Source of the DNA: Cyanothece sp. UBA12306
Lineage (GTDB): Bacteria > Cyanobacteriota > Cyanobacteriia > Cyanobacteriales > Microcystaceae
Direction of reading: 5' to 3'
NCBI GenBank assembly: GCA_003448685.1
Contig: DLXW01000340.1
Coordinates: 1 to 16,491, forward strand
Length of the DNA stretch: 16,491 nt
Below are positions 7,005 to 15,742 of this stretch, in pieces. The notes under the pieces are model-generated. The model worked only from the letters and a program-made list of their open reading frames with translations, was not told the DNA's origin and ran no database searches. Made by a program: the position numbers and the translations under genes. Every line of letters begins with the position of its first letter. The stretch's first letter is position 1.

Positions 7005-7332
7005 AAGTTCAGTAATATTATATTTATAAGTAATTTGTTTATCTAATGGTCGTAATTTAGGTCTACTGTTTTAGTATTATTGCTTTTCTCTGGCAATATA
7101 GATCAAGTGTTTTAGATCTAGACTTAGTTGTAAATTTACAAGTACCATCCTTAACTTTATTATTTTAGCTGAGATTGTTAATTTTTTTTGCGTTTTTTTA
7201 AGCTATGGAAGATTCATTAAGTTGAAAAATTAAGCTACAATTCCATTATATAGGGTAATATTCCCTATTGATTCCTGAAAATATCTTATTCATTATTCTT
7301 TACTAAACTTAAAATAAGTAACCCATCAATTT
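7005..7332. other. Divergent intergenic region between mgdA and the hydroxylase/SDR gene
   Basis: 328 very AT-rich bases without a gene. Minus-strand TATAAT at 7017-7022 faces mgdA. The pair AGATC (7100-7104)/GATCT (7115-7119) is a weak inverted repeat, and runs of T occur at about 7183-7200. A possible promoter for the rightward gene is listed separately. No riboswitch or RNA gene was recognised. Confidence 0.5.
7268..7296 (+). promoter_or_regulatory. Candidate sigma70-type promoter of the hydroxylase/SDR gene
   Basis: TTGATT (7268-7273), a 17-base spacer and CATTAT (7291-7296), predicting a start near 7303 and a leader of about 30 bases to the ATG at 7333. Judged only from box similarity. 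Confidence 0.35.
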
Positions 7333-8559
7333 ATGGTATTTGGTATTATTACGGCAACAACAGTAATTTTTAGCTCAATTATTTGGGTAGAAATGGTTAG
7401 GGACTGTTATCACGCCCTAGCTCACCGTTGGACTCCTTTATATCGTCTCCATGTTTGGCATCATCGGGTTTTTCGCCCTGATTTATCTGCGGTGAGTGAA
7501 GCAATTTATCGCAAGGCACACTGGTACAATGATGTTCCTGAAGCCTTAGTGATGCTGATTTTTAGCTTAATTCCTGGGATAATTGTCGCTGGATTGGGTT
7601 TTACCCATAGTTGGGTGGCTTGGGCTGGCTCGCTTTATACATTAACCTTTTTGATGGGGGCGATCGCTCGTGGTGCAGGGGTTCCCTATGCTGATGAGTT
7701 GACAGATCTTACCCATCGTCAAGGAGATTTTGTGACTCTTCCTGGGGACTGGTTGGTTAACCGTCCCTATCATTGGCGACACCATTTTGATAACCAAAAG
7801 GCTTATTATTGTGGCACATTAACCTTAGTGGATAAATTGATGGGAACTGCTTTATCTCTTAAAGGAAAAACTATTGGGGTGACAGGTGCATCGGGAACTT
7901 TAGGGCGATCGCTACTTAAATATTTACATCTAAATGGGGCAAAAGTGATTGCTTTAACGTCTAAAAGCGATGCAGTTACCTTAGATATTGACGGAAAAGA
8001 AATCCCCCTAAAAACTATTAATTGGCAAGTGGGAAACGAGTTAGCTTTAGAGGATGAATTAGCTAAGATTGATATTTTAATCCTCAATCATGGTATTAAT
8101 GTTCATCAAGAAAGAACTCCACAAGCTATTGAAAAATCCTATCAGATTAATGCTTTTTCTGGTTGGCGGTTAATAGAATTATTTTTTAAAACTATCCAAA
8201 CTAATGAGGATAAGGTGCGTAAAGAGGTTTGGGTTAATACTTCTGAAGCAGAAGTAAACCCAGCAGTTAGTCCCCTTTATGAGTTGAGTAAACGGACTTT
8301 AGGCGATTTAGTTACTTTACGTCGTTTGGATGCTCCCTGTGTGGTTAGAAAGTTAATTTTAGGTCCATTTAAGAGTAATCTTAATCCCATTGGCGTAATG
8401 TCTGCTGATTGGGTAGCCAAGCAAATTGTTAAAGGAGCAAAATCTGATAATCGGAATATTATTATTACTATTAATCCCTTGACATTTATTGCTTTTCCTG
8501 TTAAAGAATTTTTTGTTTCTTTATACTTTAAATTATTTACTAAAAAAAGTATTGATTAA
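7333..8559 (+). CDS. Bifunctional sterol desaturase-like hydroxylase / short-chain dehydrogenase
   Basis: A 408 aa fusion. The N-terminal half (1-172) belongs to the fatty acid hydroxylase/sterol desaturase superfamily, integral membrane di-iron oxygenases. Its histidine boxes are HALAH (27-31), HVWHH (40-44) and HWRHH (147-151), with extra His63, 92 and 128, and hydrophobic segments at about 3-22, 70-91 and 94-112. The C-terminal half (176-408) is a Rossmann-fold dehydrogenase: GASGTLG (185-191), NHG (252-254), and a full catalytic tetrad Asn273, Ser304, Tyr316, Lys320 (YELSK). The likely logic is hydroxylation of a lipid or isoprenoid followed by NAD(P)-linked oxidation or reduction on the membrane surface. 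The fusion occurs in other cyanobacteria under this name, but I know of no proven substrate. The gene is single, divergent from mgdA and convergent with the protease. Confidence 0.88.
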   Translation: MVFGIITATTVIFSSIIWVEMVRDCYHALAHRWTPLYRLHVWHHRVFRPDLSAVSEAIYRKAHWYNDVPEALVMLIFSLIPGIIVAGLGFTHSWVAWAGSLYTLTFLMGAIARGAGVPYADELTDLTHRQGDFVTLPGDWLVNRPYHWRHHFDNQKAYYCGTLTLVDKLMGTALSLKGKTIGVTGASGTLGRSLLKYLHLNGAKVIALTSKSDAVTLDIDGKEIPLKTINWQVGNELALEDELAKIDILILNHGINVHQERTPQAIEKSYQINAFSGWRLIELFFKTIQTNEDKVRKEVWVNTSEAEVNPAVSPLYELSKRTLGDLVTLRRLDAPCVVRKLILGPFKSNLNPIGVMSADWVAKQIVKGAKSDNRNIIITINPLTFIAFPVKEFFVSLYFKLFTKKSID

Positions 8560-8617
8560 CTATTAATAAGGTTTATTTCTTTTTCCATTACGCTGATCTC
8601 TTATCCTCGAGTTGCAA

Positions 8618-10213
8618 TTAAGGTTTATTTTTAGCAGAAAAAGTCCACCAAGCAATAGCATAAGGTTGATTTTGTTGGTTAATTGGTTGAGGATATTCAA
8701 CCCGAATCTTGTATAGTCCAGTGGTAGGAATTTGGCAAAAAATATGCTCAACACTATCTACTTTACTAACCGAGGAACAGGTATTTTTATTATTAGTTTT
8801 GTCGGTGGCAGATAGCAGATGTAAATCCAAATTATTTAACCCGCGATCTCGGAAAGTTTCGCCTACATCATACTGCTCATTTTTATTAGTATCATTGAGT
8901 TCGACATGGCGATCCCAAGCTAAAGTAATCGCTACATAACTTCCTTGGGGTAAAGGATTTTCAATCACATAATCGTGATATTTCTGATAAGTAACAGTAT
9001 CATAATTCCAACCCAAAGCAGGAACTACATTATCGGGTTTCCATTGACCAGCACTAAATTGTTGATAAGCGCGAAAAGCATTGAGATGTCCCGTTCCCAT
9101 TTCCATATCTAGGGGAATCTGGGGGTTATTATAGGCATCAGATTCTAACCAATTGTAATTCTTTTTACTTAATACAGTACGAGTCATACCTAACAATAAA
9201 CCATTGCCGTTATCAATTAGTTTATCGGCCGAGTTGAGTAACACTACTTTCATCACTTGGTGACGACGAGAATCTAAACTCCAATTAGGTTGTTTACTTC
9301 TAATTTGGCGATCACCAAATTCTTGAAGTAAGGCCACCGAACCAGTAATATGGGGAGCAGCGAAACTTGTACCACTGACCTCATTAATTTTGCCAGAGAG
9401 GTCATACAAAGCAATTTTATTACCCGGGGCAACTAAATTAACCGCACGTCTTTTACCTTGATTTATTTCCCGTTTAATTAAACGCCGACCAATTCCCACC
9501 GGAAGACTACTTAAATTAGCAAAATCAACCTTAGTAAATTTTCCTTGACGTTTTGCGGTATAAGCAGTGGTAATTCCATTGTAATGGTCTGTGGGGATGG
9601 GAATACCTCCTTTACCTTGATTACCAGCAATCACATAGAGAACATCATGAACCCGCGCTGACCAATCGATACATTTAGTTAATAAGGCATTACCATCTAG
9701 TTTGGCATTTTCTCTGGGGTCTTGTTGTAATGATTCCCCAAAACTAAAATTGATCGCTCGTACATCGCCGCTATTTTGTTGGGCAATATGTTGACTGGCC
9801 AAACATTCTTCCGACTGTCCTCCTTTTTTGAGGGACCCGACAGCAGAAGCATAAAGTCTTGCATTTGGCGCAACTCCAGGAATTCTTTTATCCTGACTGA
9901 CCATTACCGTGGCCACCATTGCCGCATGATTATCTAGATTACCATTGGCTTTGACCAATTTATTGCGGAAATAGACCCCTGCCAGCTTAAAAGAGGGATT
10001 CCAGGCTGCTATTTTATCTAAACCAAATCTTCCAGGTCGGCCAATTTCTACTTGACCAATGGCAATTTTACGTCCCGTTAGATTGTAGGGTTGTTTATGT
10101 AACTCATAGGCATTAATACCAGCTTTGCCGACCGAGTTATCTAATGCCCAACTGTGGGTAATAAGTCCAAAAACGCTTAAACTTCCTGTCAACCAAGCAA
10201 TACTTTGTTTCAT
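8618..10213 (-). CDS. Secreted S8 (subtilisin-like) serine protease with Asp-to-Glu active-site change
   Basis: 531 aa. Residues 1-23 are a signal peptide ending THSWA, so the enzyme is exported to the periplasm, lumen or medium. The peptidase domain spans about 46-350: His96 in DNHAAMVA, oxyanion Asn198 in IAGNQG, and nucleophile Ser283 in SGTSFAAPH, all well placed. Where S8 enzymes have the catalytic Asp (usually D-T/S-G after a beta strand), this protein reads IAIGQVEIGRPG, giving Glu56. No prodomain is evident between the signal peptide and the catalytic domain. Residues about 400-525 form a beta-rich C-terminal domain like the PPC domain (SYVAITLAWD, NNLDLHLL, GLYKIRVEY). Cys137 and Cys181, and two Cys near 485-500, could form disulfides. 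Substrate unknown. It faces the hydroxylase/SDR gene tail to tail with 58 bases between. Confidence 0.85.
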   Translation of the reverse strand: MKQSIAWLTGSLSVFGLITHSWALDNSVGKAGINAYELHKQPYNLTGRKIAIGQVEIGRPGRFGLDKIAAWNPSFKLAGVYFRNKLVKANGNLDNHAAMVATVMVSQDKRIPGVAPNARLYASAVGSLKKGGQSEECLASQHIAQQNSGDVRAINFSFGESLQQDPRENAKLDGNALLTKCIDWSARVHDVLYVIAGNQGKGGIPIPTDHYNGITTAYTAKRQGKFTKVDFANLSSLPVGIGRRLIKREINQGKRRAVNLVAPGNKIALYDLSGKINEVSGTSFAAPHITGSVALLQEFGDRQIRSKQPNWSLDSRRHQVMKVVLLNSADKLIDNGNGLLLGMTRTVLSKKNYNWLESDAYNNPQIPLDMEMGTGHLNAFRAYQQFSAGQWKPDNVVPALGWNYDTVTYQKYHDYVIENPLPQGSYVAITLAWDRHVELNDTNKNEQYDVGETFRDRGLNNLDLHLLSATDKTNNKNTCSSVSKVDSVEHIFCQIPTTGLYKIRVEYPQPINQQNQPYAIAWWTFSAKNKP

Positions 10214-10303
10214 CCAGTGTAAATTAACGGCATTCTTTATTGACTATTTTAATGATAGTTCTTATGATTTGTCGATTATTGAGGTAATCTCTCGATATTT
10301 AAC

Positions 10304-10528
10304 TCAATAGATACCTAAAAAATCGTTACATAAGTCTAACGTCGGACAATAACCTGGTAATCTCCTACAATATAGGCGATTTTCCCTAGATTTGTCTTCT
10401 AAGCTACAACTTAGCCAGATGGCTTGTCCTAATCCTACTGATGGAGTAGAAGCAAATTCTTCAATCTGTTGCAGTCTTACTTGAATATTGGGCAATTGAG
10501 ATCTAACCAAATTCCAATAATAAACCAT
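10304..10528 (-). CDS. Small hypothetical Cys-containing protein
   Basis: 74 aa, not recognised. No signal peptide or membrane segment. The C-terminal half carries four cysteines (41, 54, 61, 67), the last three within LYCRRLPGYCPTLDLCNDF, which could bind a metal or form disulfides. The tryptophans and ordered N-terminus (MVYYWNLVRSQLPNIQ) look like real protein sequence. It is co-directional with the protease gene and ends 90 bases upstream of it. No Shine-Dalgarno precedes the ATG at 10528. Confidence 0.5.
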   Translation of the reverse strand: MVYYWNLVRSQLPNIQVRLQQIEEFASTPSVGLGQAIWLSCSLEDKSRENRLYCRRLPGYCPTLDLCNDFLGIY

Positions 10529-10930
10529 AGTTTTTGCGAAATATTATTAATTAATGACTCTTAGCCAAGGAAGTTTTTGCCTTTAACTACTTGAGTTTAA
10601 AGTTTATGACTATTTTTGGTGTTATTCTTGTTAGACTTTGCAATATATGTTTGATAAAATTTAAAAATCGTAATAGTTAAATCATCCAATCTTGACAACC
10701 TAAAGAAATTATTGATTTTTCTCCCGTTTATAGTAATTAGTGCTAAGACCAGTTTTCTGGTTAATTAAAATGGATAATTTAGAAAAACTACCAGAAGTAT
10801 AACATAGGAAAAAAAAGAGGTTGCACAAGTCAGAAATTAAAATATTTTCCCATAATCTTTCCACCTGAAGTTCCCTTTTTCCCTTAAAATCAAAGATGAT
10901 GATTTCAGTCCGTTAAAAACGATTGACCTT
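10529..10930. other. 402-base non-coding region upstream of the pentapeptide-purK cluster
   Basis: No gene seen. It contains an isolated perfect -35 box TTGACA (10692-10697) without a good -10, a small hairpin ACCAG-TTTT-CTGGT (10748-10761), and the candidate promoter at 10821-10848. A long leader could carry regulation, but no known riboswitch (including a purine one ahead of purK) is recognisable. Confidence 0.5.
10821..10848 (+). promoter_or_regulatory. Candidate promoter of the pentapeptide-purK cluster
   Basis: TTGCAC (10821-10826), a 16-base spacer and TATTTT (10843-10848), predicting a start near 10855 and a leader of about 75 bases. Based only on box similarity. Confidence 0.3.
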
Positions 10931-11437
10931 ATGAAATATTTACTGAGACTAGCAATTGTTGTTATATCGTGTGTATACCTTTTGAACCCCCTATATGCCT
11001 TAGCGGCCAGTTCCGCAGCAGTAACAGCCGGTGTAACCAGCTTTGAAGATATGAACTTAGTGGGTAAAGATTTTTCGGGACAAGACTTAAAAACGGTTCA
11101 ATTTGCTAATAGTGATTTAACTGAGGCAAATTTTAGCGATGCTGACCTACGAGGAGCAGTTTTTAACGGCGTAGACTTAAAAGCTGCTAATTTCAAAGGA
11201 GCAGATTTAACTAATGGGTTAGCTTATTTATCTAGCTTCAGGGGGGCAGATTTAAGCGATGCTATCTTCACTGAAGTAATTATGCTACGGACTGTTTTTG
11301 ATAATGCTAATATTACAGGGGCAGACTTCACCCTAGCTGTTTTAGATGGAGAACAAGTCTTTAATCTTTGTCAAAGGGCTGATGGCGTTAATTCTAAAAC
11401 AGGAGTGAGTACCCGTGCATCTTTAGGTTGTCGATAA
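10931..11437 (+). CDS. Exported pentapeptide-repeat protein, thylakoid-lumen type
   Basis: 168 aa. A signal peptide (1-25, basic start, hydrophobic core, cleavage after ALA) sends it to the lumen or periplasm. From about 43 to 138 it is a series of A(D/N)LXX pentapeptides ([20 protein letters not shown] and so on) that fold into a four-sided right-handed beta helix. The C-terminal tail has Cys147 and Cys167 in the pattern LC..ADGVN..TG..TRASLGC, which is shared with lumenal pentapeptide proteins of plants and cyanobacteria such as TL15/TL17 and probably forms a disulfide. Role unknown; these proteins are thought to scaffold or shield lumen partners. The ATG at 10931 has no clear Shine-Dalgarno but directly starts the signal peptide. 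The purK start follows 6 bases after its stop, which suggests co-transcription. Confidence 0.87.
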   Translation: MKYLLRLAIVVISCVYLLNPLYALAASSAAVTAGVTSFEDMNLVGKDFSGQDLKTVQFANSDLTEANFSDADLRGAVFNGVDLKAANFKGADLTNGLAYLSSFRGADLSDAIFTEVIMLRTVFDNANITGADFTLAVLDGEQVFNLCQRADGVNSKTGVSTRASLGCR

Positions 11438-11442
11438 ATTGA

Positions 11443-12606
11443 ATGACACAAATGACGGTTAAACGAGTGGGGGTAATTGGTGGTGGACAGTTGGCCTGGA
11501 TGATGGCTGAAGCTGCCCAAAAGTTGGGCATAGATTTGGTCATTCAAACCCCCTCCAAGGGTGATCCTGCTGTGTCTATTGCTAAGGAGGTAGTTTTTGC
11601 CTCCATTGATGATGCTGTTGCTACTGCTAAATTATCAACCCTTTGTGATGTTATTACCTTTGAAAATGAATTTATTAACCTTGAAGCTTTAAAATCTCTG
11701 GAAACCCAAGGAGTTTGTTTTCGTCCCAGTTTAAAGGTTCTTAACCCTTTATTGGATAAATATCAGCAAAGATGTTATTTAAAAAAAATTGGCTTACCTA
11801 CTCCCCAATTTGCAGCACTAGAAAATCCATCACAGTTAGAATTTGATTTTCCTTTAGTCTTAAAGTCCCGTCGCCACGGTTATGATGGCCAAGGAACTTT
11901 TATAATTCAAAGTTTAGAGCAATTGAAAGCGACTTGTAACCGCCTTGAAGGGGTTTCGCTTATGGTTGAGCAATTTATCCCTTTTGAAAGAGAATTAGCC
12001 GTTATGGCTGCTCGTAGCGTCACTGGAGAAGTAATTGTCTATCCTGTTGTGGAAACTTATCAGCAAGATCAGGTGTGTCATTGGGTAATAGTTCCTGCTG
12101 GGGTTTCTGAGAAAATTCAAAAAGAAATAAGAGAAATAGCAGATCATTTATTAAATCAGTTGGGAGTTGTAGGAATTTTCGGCATAGAATTATTTTCAAC
12201 GTCCCAAGGTCAAATATTAGTTAACGAAATCGCTCCTCGTACCCATAATTCAGGACACTATACCCTAGATGGATGTGATACTTCCCAGTTTGAGATGCAA
12301 TTGCGCGCAGTATCTGGTTTATCCTTAGGGTCCCCTAAACTAAAATCCTCGGGAGCAGTGATGGTTAATTTATTAGGTTATGAAGAATCCCATCACGATT
12401 ATAGCGAGCAACGCCATAAAATTGCCAAGATTGCGCGATCATTTGTCCATTGGTATGGAAAAACAGAATCTCGCCCAGGACGTAAACTGGGTCATGCTAC
12501 AGTCTTAATAGGAGATGGAGAAGAGTATATAACCCATGAAACTTCGAGAAAGCAATTATTAGCTATTGCCCAGAAAATAGAATCAATTTGGTATCATCAA
12601 TATTGA
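11443..12606 (+). CDS. purK: N5-carboxyaminoimidazole ribonucleotide synthase
   Basis: Joins bicarbonate to aminoimidazole ribonucleotide using ATP, giving N5-CAIR for PurE in de novo purine synthesis (EC 6.3.4.18), in the cytosol. Seen: N-terminal dinucleotide-like fold with GVIGGGQLAWMM (10-21), the ATP-grasp core with PLVLKSRRHGYDGQG (about 145-159), a central EQFIPFERELAVMAAR segment, the metal/ATP loop VNEIAPRTHNSGHYT and the C-terminal GHATVL motif. At 387 aa it is full length. The ATG at 11443 is 6 bases past the pentapeptide stop; Met4 at 11452 would start at the conserved core and is also possible. No purE is nearby, so the purine genes are dispersed here, as is usual in cyanobacteria. 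Confidence 0.95.
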   Translation: MTQMTVKRVGVIGGGQLAWMMAEAAQKLGIDLVIQTPSKGDPAVSIAKEVVFASIDDAVATAKLSTLCDVITFENEFINLEALKSLETQGVCFRPSLKVLNPLLDKYQQRCYLKKIGLPTPQFAALENPSQLEFDFPLVLKSRRHGYDGQGTFIIQSLEQLKATCNRLEGVSLMVEQFIPFERELAVMAARSVTGEVIVYPVVETYQQDQVCHWVIVPAGVSEKIQKEIREIADHLLNQLGVVGIFGIELFSTSQGQILVNEIAPRTHNSGHYTLDGCDTSQFEMQLRAVSGLSLGSPKLKSSGAVMVNLLGYEESHHDYSEQRHKIAKIARSFVHWYGKTESRPGRKLGHATVLIGDGEEYITHETSRKQLLAIAQKIESIWYHQY

Positions 12607-12676
12607 AACAAAAAAATCCTTAAAAACCAATTTTTATTAAATAATTTAGACACTTTAAAACCCTTATGACGACAAG

Positions 12677-13441
12677 ATGACAGAAGAACGGGTCCAAAAA
12701 ATTTTATCCCAGTGGGGAATTGCTTCGCGTCGTAAAGCTGAAACATTAATCTTAGCCGGAAGAGTAAAAGTGAATGGCCATCAGGTTCAGTTAGGAGATA
12801 AAGTTGATCCCCATCGCGATCGCCTCGAAGTGGATGGTAAATTTATTAAACCCGATCAAAAGCCTGAATCACTCTATCTTTTACTCCACAAACCCCTAGG
12901 TGTAGTCTCAACCTGTGATGATCCCCAAAATCGCCCAACAGTGCTGGATTTATTGCCCAAAAATCTGGCTCAAGGTATGGGGGTTCACCCCGTTGGTCGG
13001 CTTGATTTTAATTCAACAGGAGCCTTATTATTGACCAATGATGGGGAATTAACCTTAAAATTAACCCATCCTCGTTATCACTTACCCAAAATCTATGAAG
13101 TTGTAGTAGACGGAAATATTTCAGAGACCAGCTTACAACAATGGCGTGCAGGTGTTATGCTAATTGGCAAAAAGACCTTGCCTGCCCAAGTCAAGGTAAT
13201 TAGTAGAAACCATCAGCAAACGTGCTTACAAGTGATTCTTACAGAAGGACGAAACCGCCAAATACGCCGTATTGTAGAGCAATTTGGCTTCCATGTCCTC
13301 AGACTCCATCGCAGTGCCATAGGTTCCATTACCCTGAATCCTCCCCATGAATCCAGTTTACCCAGCGGCCATTATCGTTTTCTCAACGCTTCAGAAATTA
13401 GTTTTCTGAAGGATCACACCCATTCTGATCGCCCATACTAA
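12677..13441 (+). CDS. RsuA/RluB-family rRNA pseudouridine synthase
   Basis: Converts one uridine of ribosomal RNA to pseudouridine. N-terminal S4 RNA-binding domain (about 1-60: [20 protein letters not shown] then [10 protein letters not shown]), then the synthase domain with [11 protein letters not shown] (69-79), the catalytic motif GRLDFNSTG (107-115, Asp110 the nucleophile), and EGRNRQIRR near residue 200. Length 254 aa suits the family. Cyanobacteria usually carry one RluB-like enzyme expected to act on 23S rRNA, but RsuA, RluB, RluE and RluF cannot be separated safely by eye, so I give no symbol. It starts 70 bases after purK and ends 23 bases before the RodZ-like gene. There is no strong Shine-Dalgarno; the ATG at 12677 begins the S4 domain exactly. 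Confidence 0.92.
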   Translation: MTEERVQKILSQWGIASRRKAETLILAGRVKVNGHQVQLGDKVDPHRDRLEVDGKFIKPDQKPESLYLLLHKPLGVVSTCDDPQNRPTVLDLLPKNLAQGMGVHPVGRLDFNSTGALLLTNDGELTLKLTHPRYHLPKIYEVVVDGNISETSLQQWRAGVMLIGKKTLPAQVKVISRNHQQTCLQVILTEGRNRQIRRIVEQFGFHVLRLHRSAIGSITLNPPHESSLPSGHYRFLNASEISFLKDHTHSDRPY

Positions 13442-13464
13442 GGGGAAGCTGAGTCTATAAAATT

Positions 13465-14208
13465 ATGTCTAGGAAAAAGCCTTCTGTTAATCTACCGCCA
13501 GAACAATCCAATAATCATTCTCCTCAACTAGATGATTCTTCAAACTTGTCTCCTAACCATGGACAAGCTAGAGTTTGGCGACGATTAATAGCTAGAGCTA
13601 AAATAATTCGCGATTTAACAAAGGATGGCTCACAAGATAGTAAAACCCATTATTGTGAATTAGATAACTCTCGAAGGATTAATTTAAAGGTTTTTAAGCA
13701 ACTTTTAGGGAAAATTCCTTGGAGAAAAAAAACTCAGTTTGATTCAGTCCAAGTACAACGGGAAATTTTGCAAGAAATCGGTTTCAAATTGTACCATGCT
13801 CGTCGAGAACAGGGTTTATCTCTCGAGGAAATTGAAGCTGATACTTGTATTTCTCTGGGATCATTACGGGCGATTGAAAATGGAAATCTCGAATATTTAC
13901 CAGAACCAATTTATATTCGGGGAATGATCAAGAAATTTGCTAATTATTTGGGATTAGATGCCATTGCTTTAGCTGATAGTTTTCCTACAGATATTGCCGC
14001 AAAATCAACTTCCTCTACCCCTTTTCAAATTTGGCTGCCAACGATTCAGTTACGTCCGATCCATCTTTACTTTCTTTATATCATCATTGTTATCTTATCT
14101 GTACAAGGTATTTCTAATAGTCTCAAAAGGTCTGCCATGGAAATGGGAACTCAAAAAATTGAGCGCCCTTCTTCCGTTGAATCTTCACCAAATCAATCCT
14201 CTGAGTAA
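13465..14208 (+). CDS. RodZ-like HTH membrane protein
   Basis: 247 aa. A polar, probably disordered N-terminus (1-95), then an HTH_25/XRE-type domain (about 98-165: IGFKLYHARREQGLSLEEIE, SLGSLRAIENGNLEYLPEP, YIRGMIKKFANYLGL) characteristic of RodZ, a single membrane helix (about 199-216) and a short tail of about 30 residues. RodZ links the actin MreB to the cell-wall elongation machinery through its HTH. In canonical RodZ the HTH is at the very N-terminus and a beta-rich domain follows the membrane helix; here the HTH is preceded by about 95 extra residues and the external domain is missing. It could be a cyanobacterial variant or a membrane-bound regulator. An AGGGGA lies 19 bases before the ATG, too far to be the ribosome site. 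Confidence 0.75.
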   Translation: MSRKKPSVNLPPEQSNNHSPQLDDSSNLSPNHGQARVWRRLIARAKIIRDLTKDGSQDSKTHYCELDNSRRINLKVFKQLLGKIPWRKKTQFDSVQVQREILQEIGFKLYHARREQGLSLEEIEADTCISLGSLRAIENGNLEYLPEPIYIRGMIKKFANYLGLDAIALADSFPTDIAAKSTSSTPFQIWLPTIQLRPIHLYFLYIIIVILSVQGISNSLKRSAMEMGTQKIERPSSVESSPNQSSE

Positions 14209-14236
14209 TCTCTTTTATATAATAATTGATTAAATT

Positions 14237-15646
14237 TTAAATGGCTAAACTTTTCGCTAAAAAACAGAAGTTTGATCTAGACAATTCTAATTGTGCTGCC
14301 ACTTGAATTAAAGTAAATTCACCGGCGGGTTTACCTATTAATTGAACTGCCACAGGTAAACCTTTTTGATCAATAGCCATAGGTAAAGTAATTCCAGGTA
14401 AACCCGTTGCATTAGCCAGGGGACAAGGAGCAATCCAATTGATGATATTTTCTACGATTGCTTCAGGAGATAAATTAGACCATTCACCCACTGAAATTGG
14501 TTGCTTTAAATAAACAGGCAAAACTAATAGATCAAACTCTTCAAAAAAGGCAACAATTCGGCGAGAGATAATCTGCATTTGGCGCACCGCTTGTAAGTAG
14601 TCTCCAGCAGTTCCAGCTTGTTCTCCTAACCATTGATTAACGGGACTTAATGCTTCCATTGGCACTCCTGCCGCAACAACTCCAGCTTGCCAAATTCGGG
14701 TAAAAGGAGCAATCAATTCCCCTACATCAGGACATTTAGATTCCAAAAAATGTCCCATTCCTTCTAACTGTTGAACTGTCTGCAAAACCGCTTCTTTAAT
14801 AACATCTTCAGCTTCTCTAAAGGGAGCAATCTCAGTAGCAAAAGCAATCTTTAGGGGTCGTGGAGGTTGATGAGTGGCAGCTAAAAAAGGAATTTCTGGA
14901 TTAGGTAACCAATAGGGATCTCCCGTAATATATCCTGACATGACAGCCAAAAAAGCTGCTGCATCAGCTACTGTTCTAGCTAATGGTCCATTGGTGGCAA
15001 TTCCGCTTTGATAGTCTCCCACAGGAGCATTTGATACCCTACCCCTAGCAGGTTTAATACCTACGAGTCCACAACAAGCAGCAGGAATGCGAATTGACCC
15101 TCCTCCGTCTGATCCTTGGGCAATGGGGCAAAATCCAGCGGCTACGGATGCTGCGGCTCCCCCACTCGATCCACCTGCTGTATAATCCAAATTCCAGGGG
15201 TTACGGGTAGGAGGAAAACCTGGAGGTTCTGTATAGGGAAATGAACCTAATTGGGAGGTGGCTGTTTTCCCTAAAATAATAAATCCTGCCCCTTTAATAC
15301 GGGAGACTACCCCATCATCATAATTGGCAATATTGTCTTTGAGAGCAGCAATTCCATAACTGAGGGGCATTCCCTCTACAGCATTAAGATCTTTGATGGC
15401 TGTGGGAACTCCGAAAAAAGGTGTTAGAGTATCGGAATCTGAGATACTGGCTAATTGTTCTGTTTTCCTTTTAGCTTCATCTAAAGCTCTATCGGTTGCT
15501 ATGGCAACAAAACTACCAATTTTAGGATCATATTGTTGAATGCGATCAAGGTAAAGTTGAGTTAATTCTAAAGGGGAAATTTGGCGATCGCGGATTAATT
15601 GGGCTAATTCTAAGGCAGAGGTGAAAGGGAGGTCAACACAAGTCAT
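14237..15646 (-). CDS. Amidase-signature family enzyme
   Basis: 469 aa, a cytosolic serine amidase of the AS family (related to GatA, FAAH and nylon hydrolase). The Ser-cisSer-Lys triad is visible: Lys85 in PTAIKDL, Ser160 in AGGSSGG (cis-Ser) and Ser184 in [11 protein letters not shown] (nucleophile). The loop [17 protein letters not shown] and the C-terminal [12 protein letters not shown] are family hallmarks. It is probably a general amidase (EC 3.5.1.4) rather than the GatA subunit: the sequence around the active site and C-terminus is of the stand-alone type, and no gatB or gatC is adjacent. Substrate unknown. It converges on the RodZ-like gene with 28 bases between stops. One HIP1 site lies near its 5' end (15584-15591). 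Confidence 0.9.
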   Translation of the reverse strand: MTCVDLPFTSALELAQLIRDRQISPLELTQLYLDRIQQYDPKIGSFVAIATDRALDEAKRKTEQLASISDSDTLTPFFGVPTAIKDLNAVEGMPLSYGIAALKDNIANYDDGVVSRIKGAGFIILGKTATSQLGSFPYTEPPGFPPTRNPWNLDYTAGGSSGGAAASVAAGFCPIAQGSDGGGSIRIPAACCGLVGIKPARGRVSNAPVGDYQSGIATNGPLARTVADAAAFLAVMSGYITGDPYWLPNPEIPFLAATHQPPRPLKIAFATEIAPFREAEDVIKEAVLQTVQQLEGMGHFLESKCPDVGELIAPFTRIWQAGVVAAGVPMEALSPVNQWLGEQAGTAGDYLQAVRQMQIISRRIVAFFEEFDLLVLPVYLKQPISVGEWSNLSPEAIVENIINWIAPCPLANATGLPGITLPMAIDQKGLPVAVQLIGKPAGEFTLIQVAAQLELSRSNFCFLAKSLAI

Positions 15647-15682
15647 GCTATCTTCGATAGTTTAGGTCAATCCTCATAATAC

Positions 15683-15712
15683 TTGATTTTTTGCTATATT
15701 TTTGTTTAAAAT
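15683..15712 (+). promoter_or_regulatory. Candidate promoter facing the small ORF at 15743
   Basis: TTGATT (15683-15688), an 18-base spacer and TAAAAT (15707-15712), implying a leader of about 25 bases to the ATG at 15743. It is the main support for that ORF being expressed. Box similarity only. Confidence 0.25.
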
Positions 15713-15742
15713 AGAAGTAAATACTAGCACATCTTAAAGATT

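Noticed and set aside
7806..8087. 93-codon minus-strand ORF
   Set aside because: Lies wholly inside the hydroxylase/SDR gene, antisense to its Rossmann domain.
8565..8633. AAGGTTTATTT direct repeat and AATAA-GGT-TTATT hairpin near the hydroxylase and protease 3' ends
   Set aside because: Very short and AT-rich; one copy is inside the protease coding end and the stem is too weak to call a terminator.
8563..8939. Short ORFs 8563-8754 (-) and 8709-8939 (+)
   Set aside because: Both overlap the 3' part of the S8 protease gene in other frames and show no protein features of their own.
10125..10310. 61-codon plus-strand ORF
   Set aside because: Antisense to the protease signal peptide, running into AT-rich spacer.
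13739..14233. Two plus-strand ORFs (13739-13927 and 13994-14233)
   Set aside because: Out-of-frame shadows inside the RodZ-like gene.
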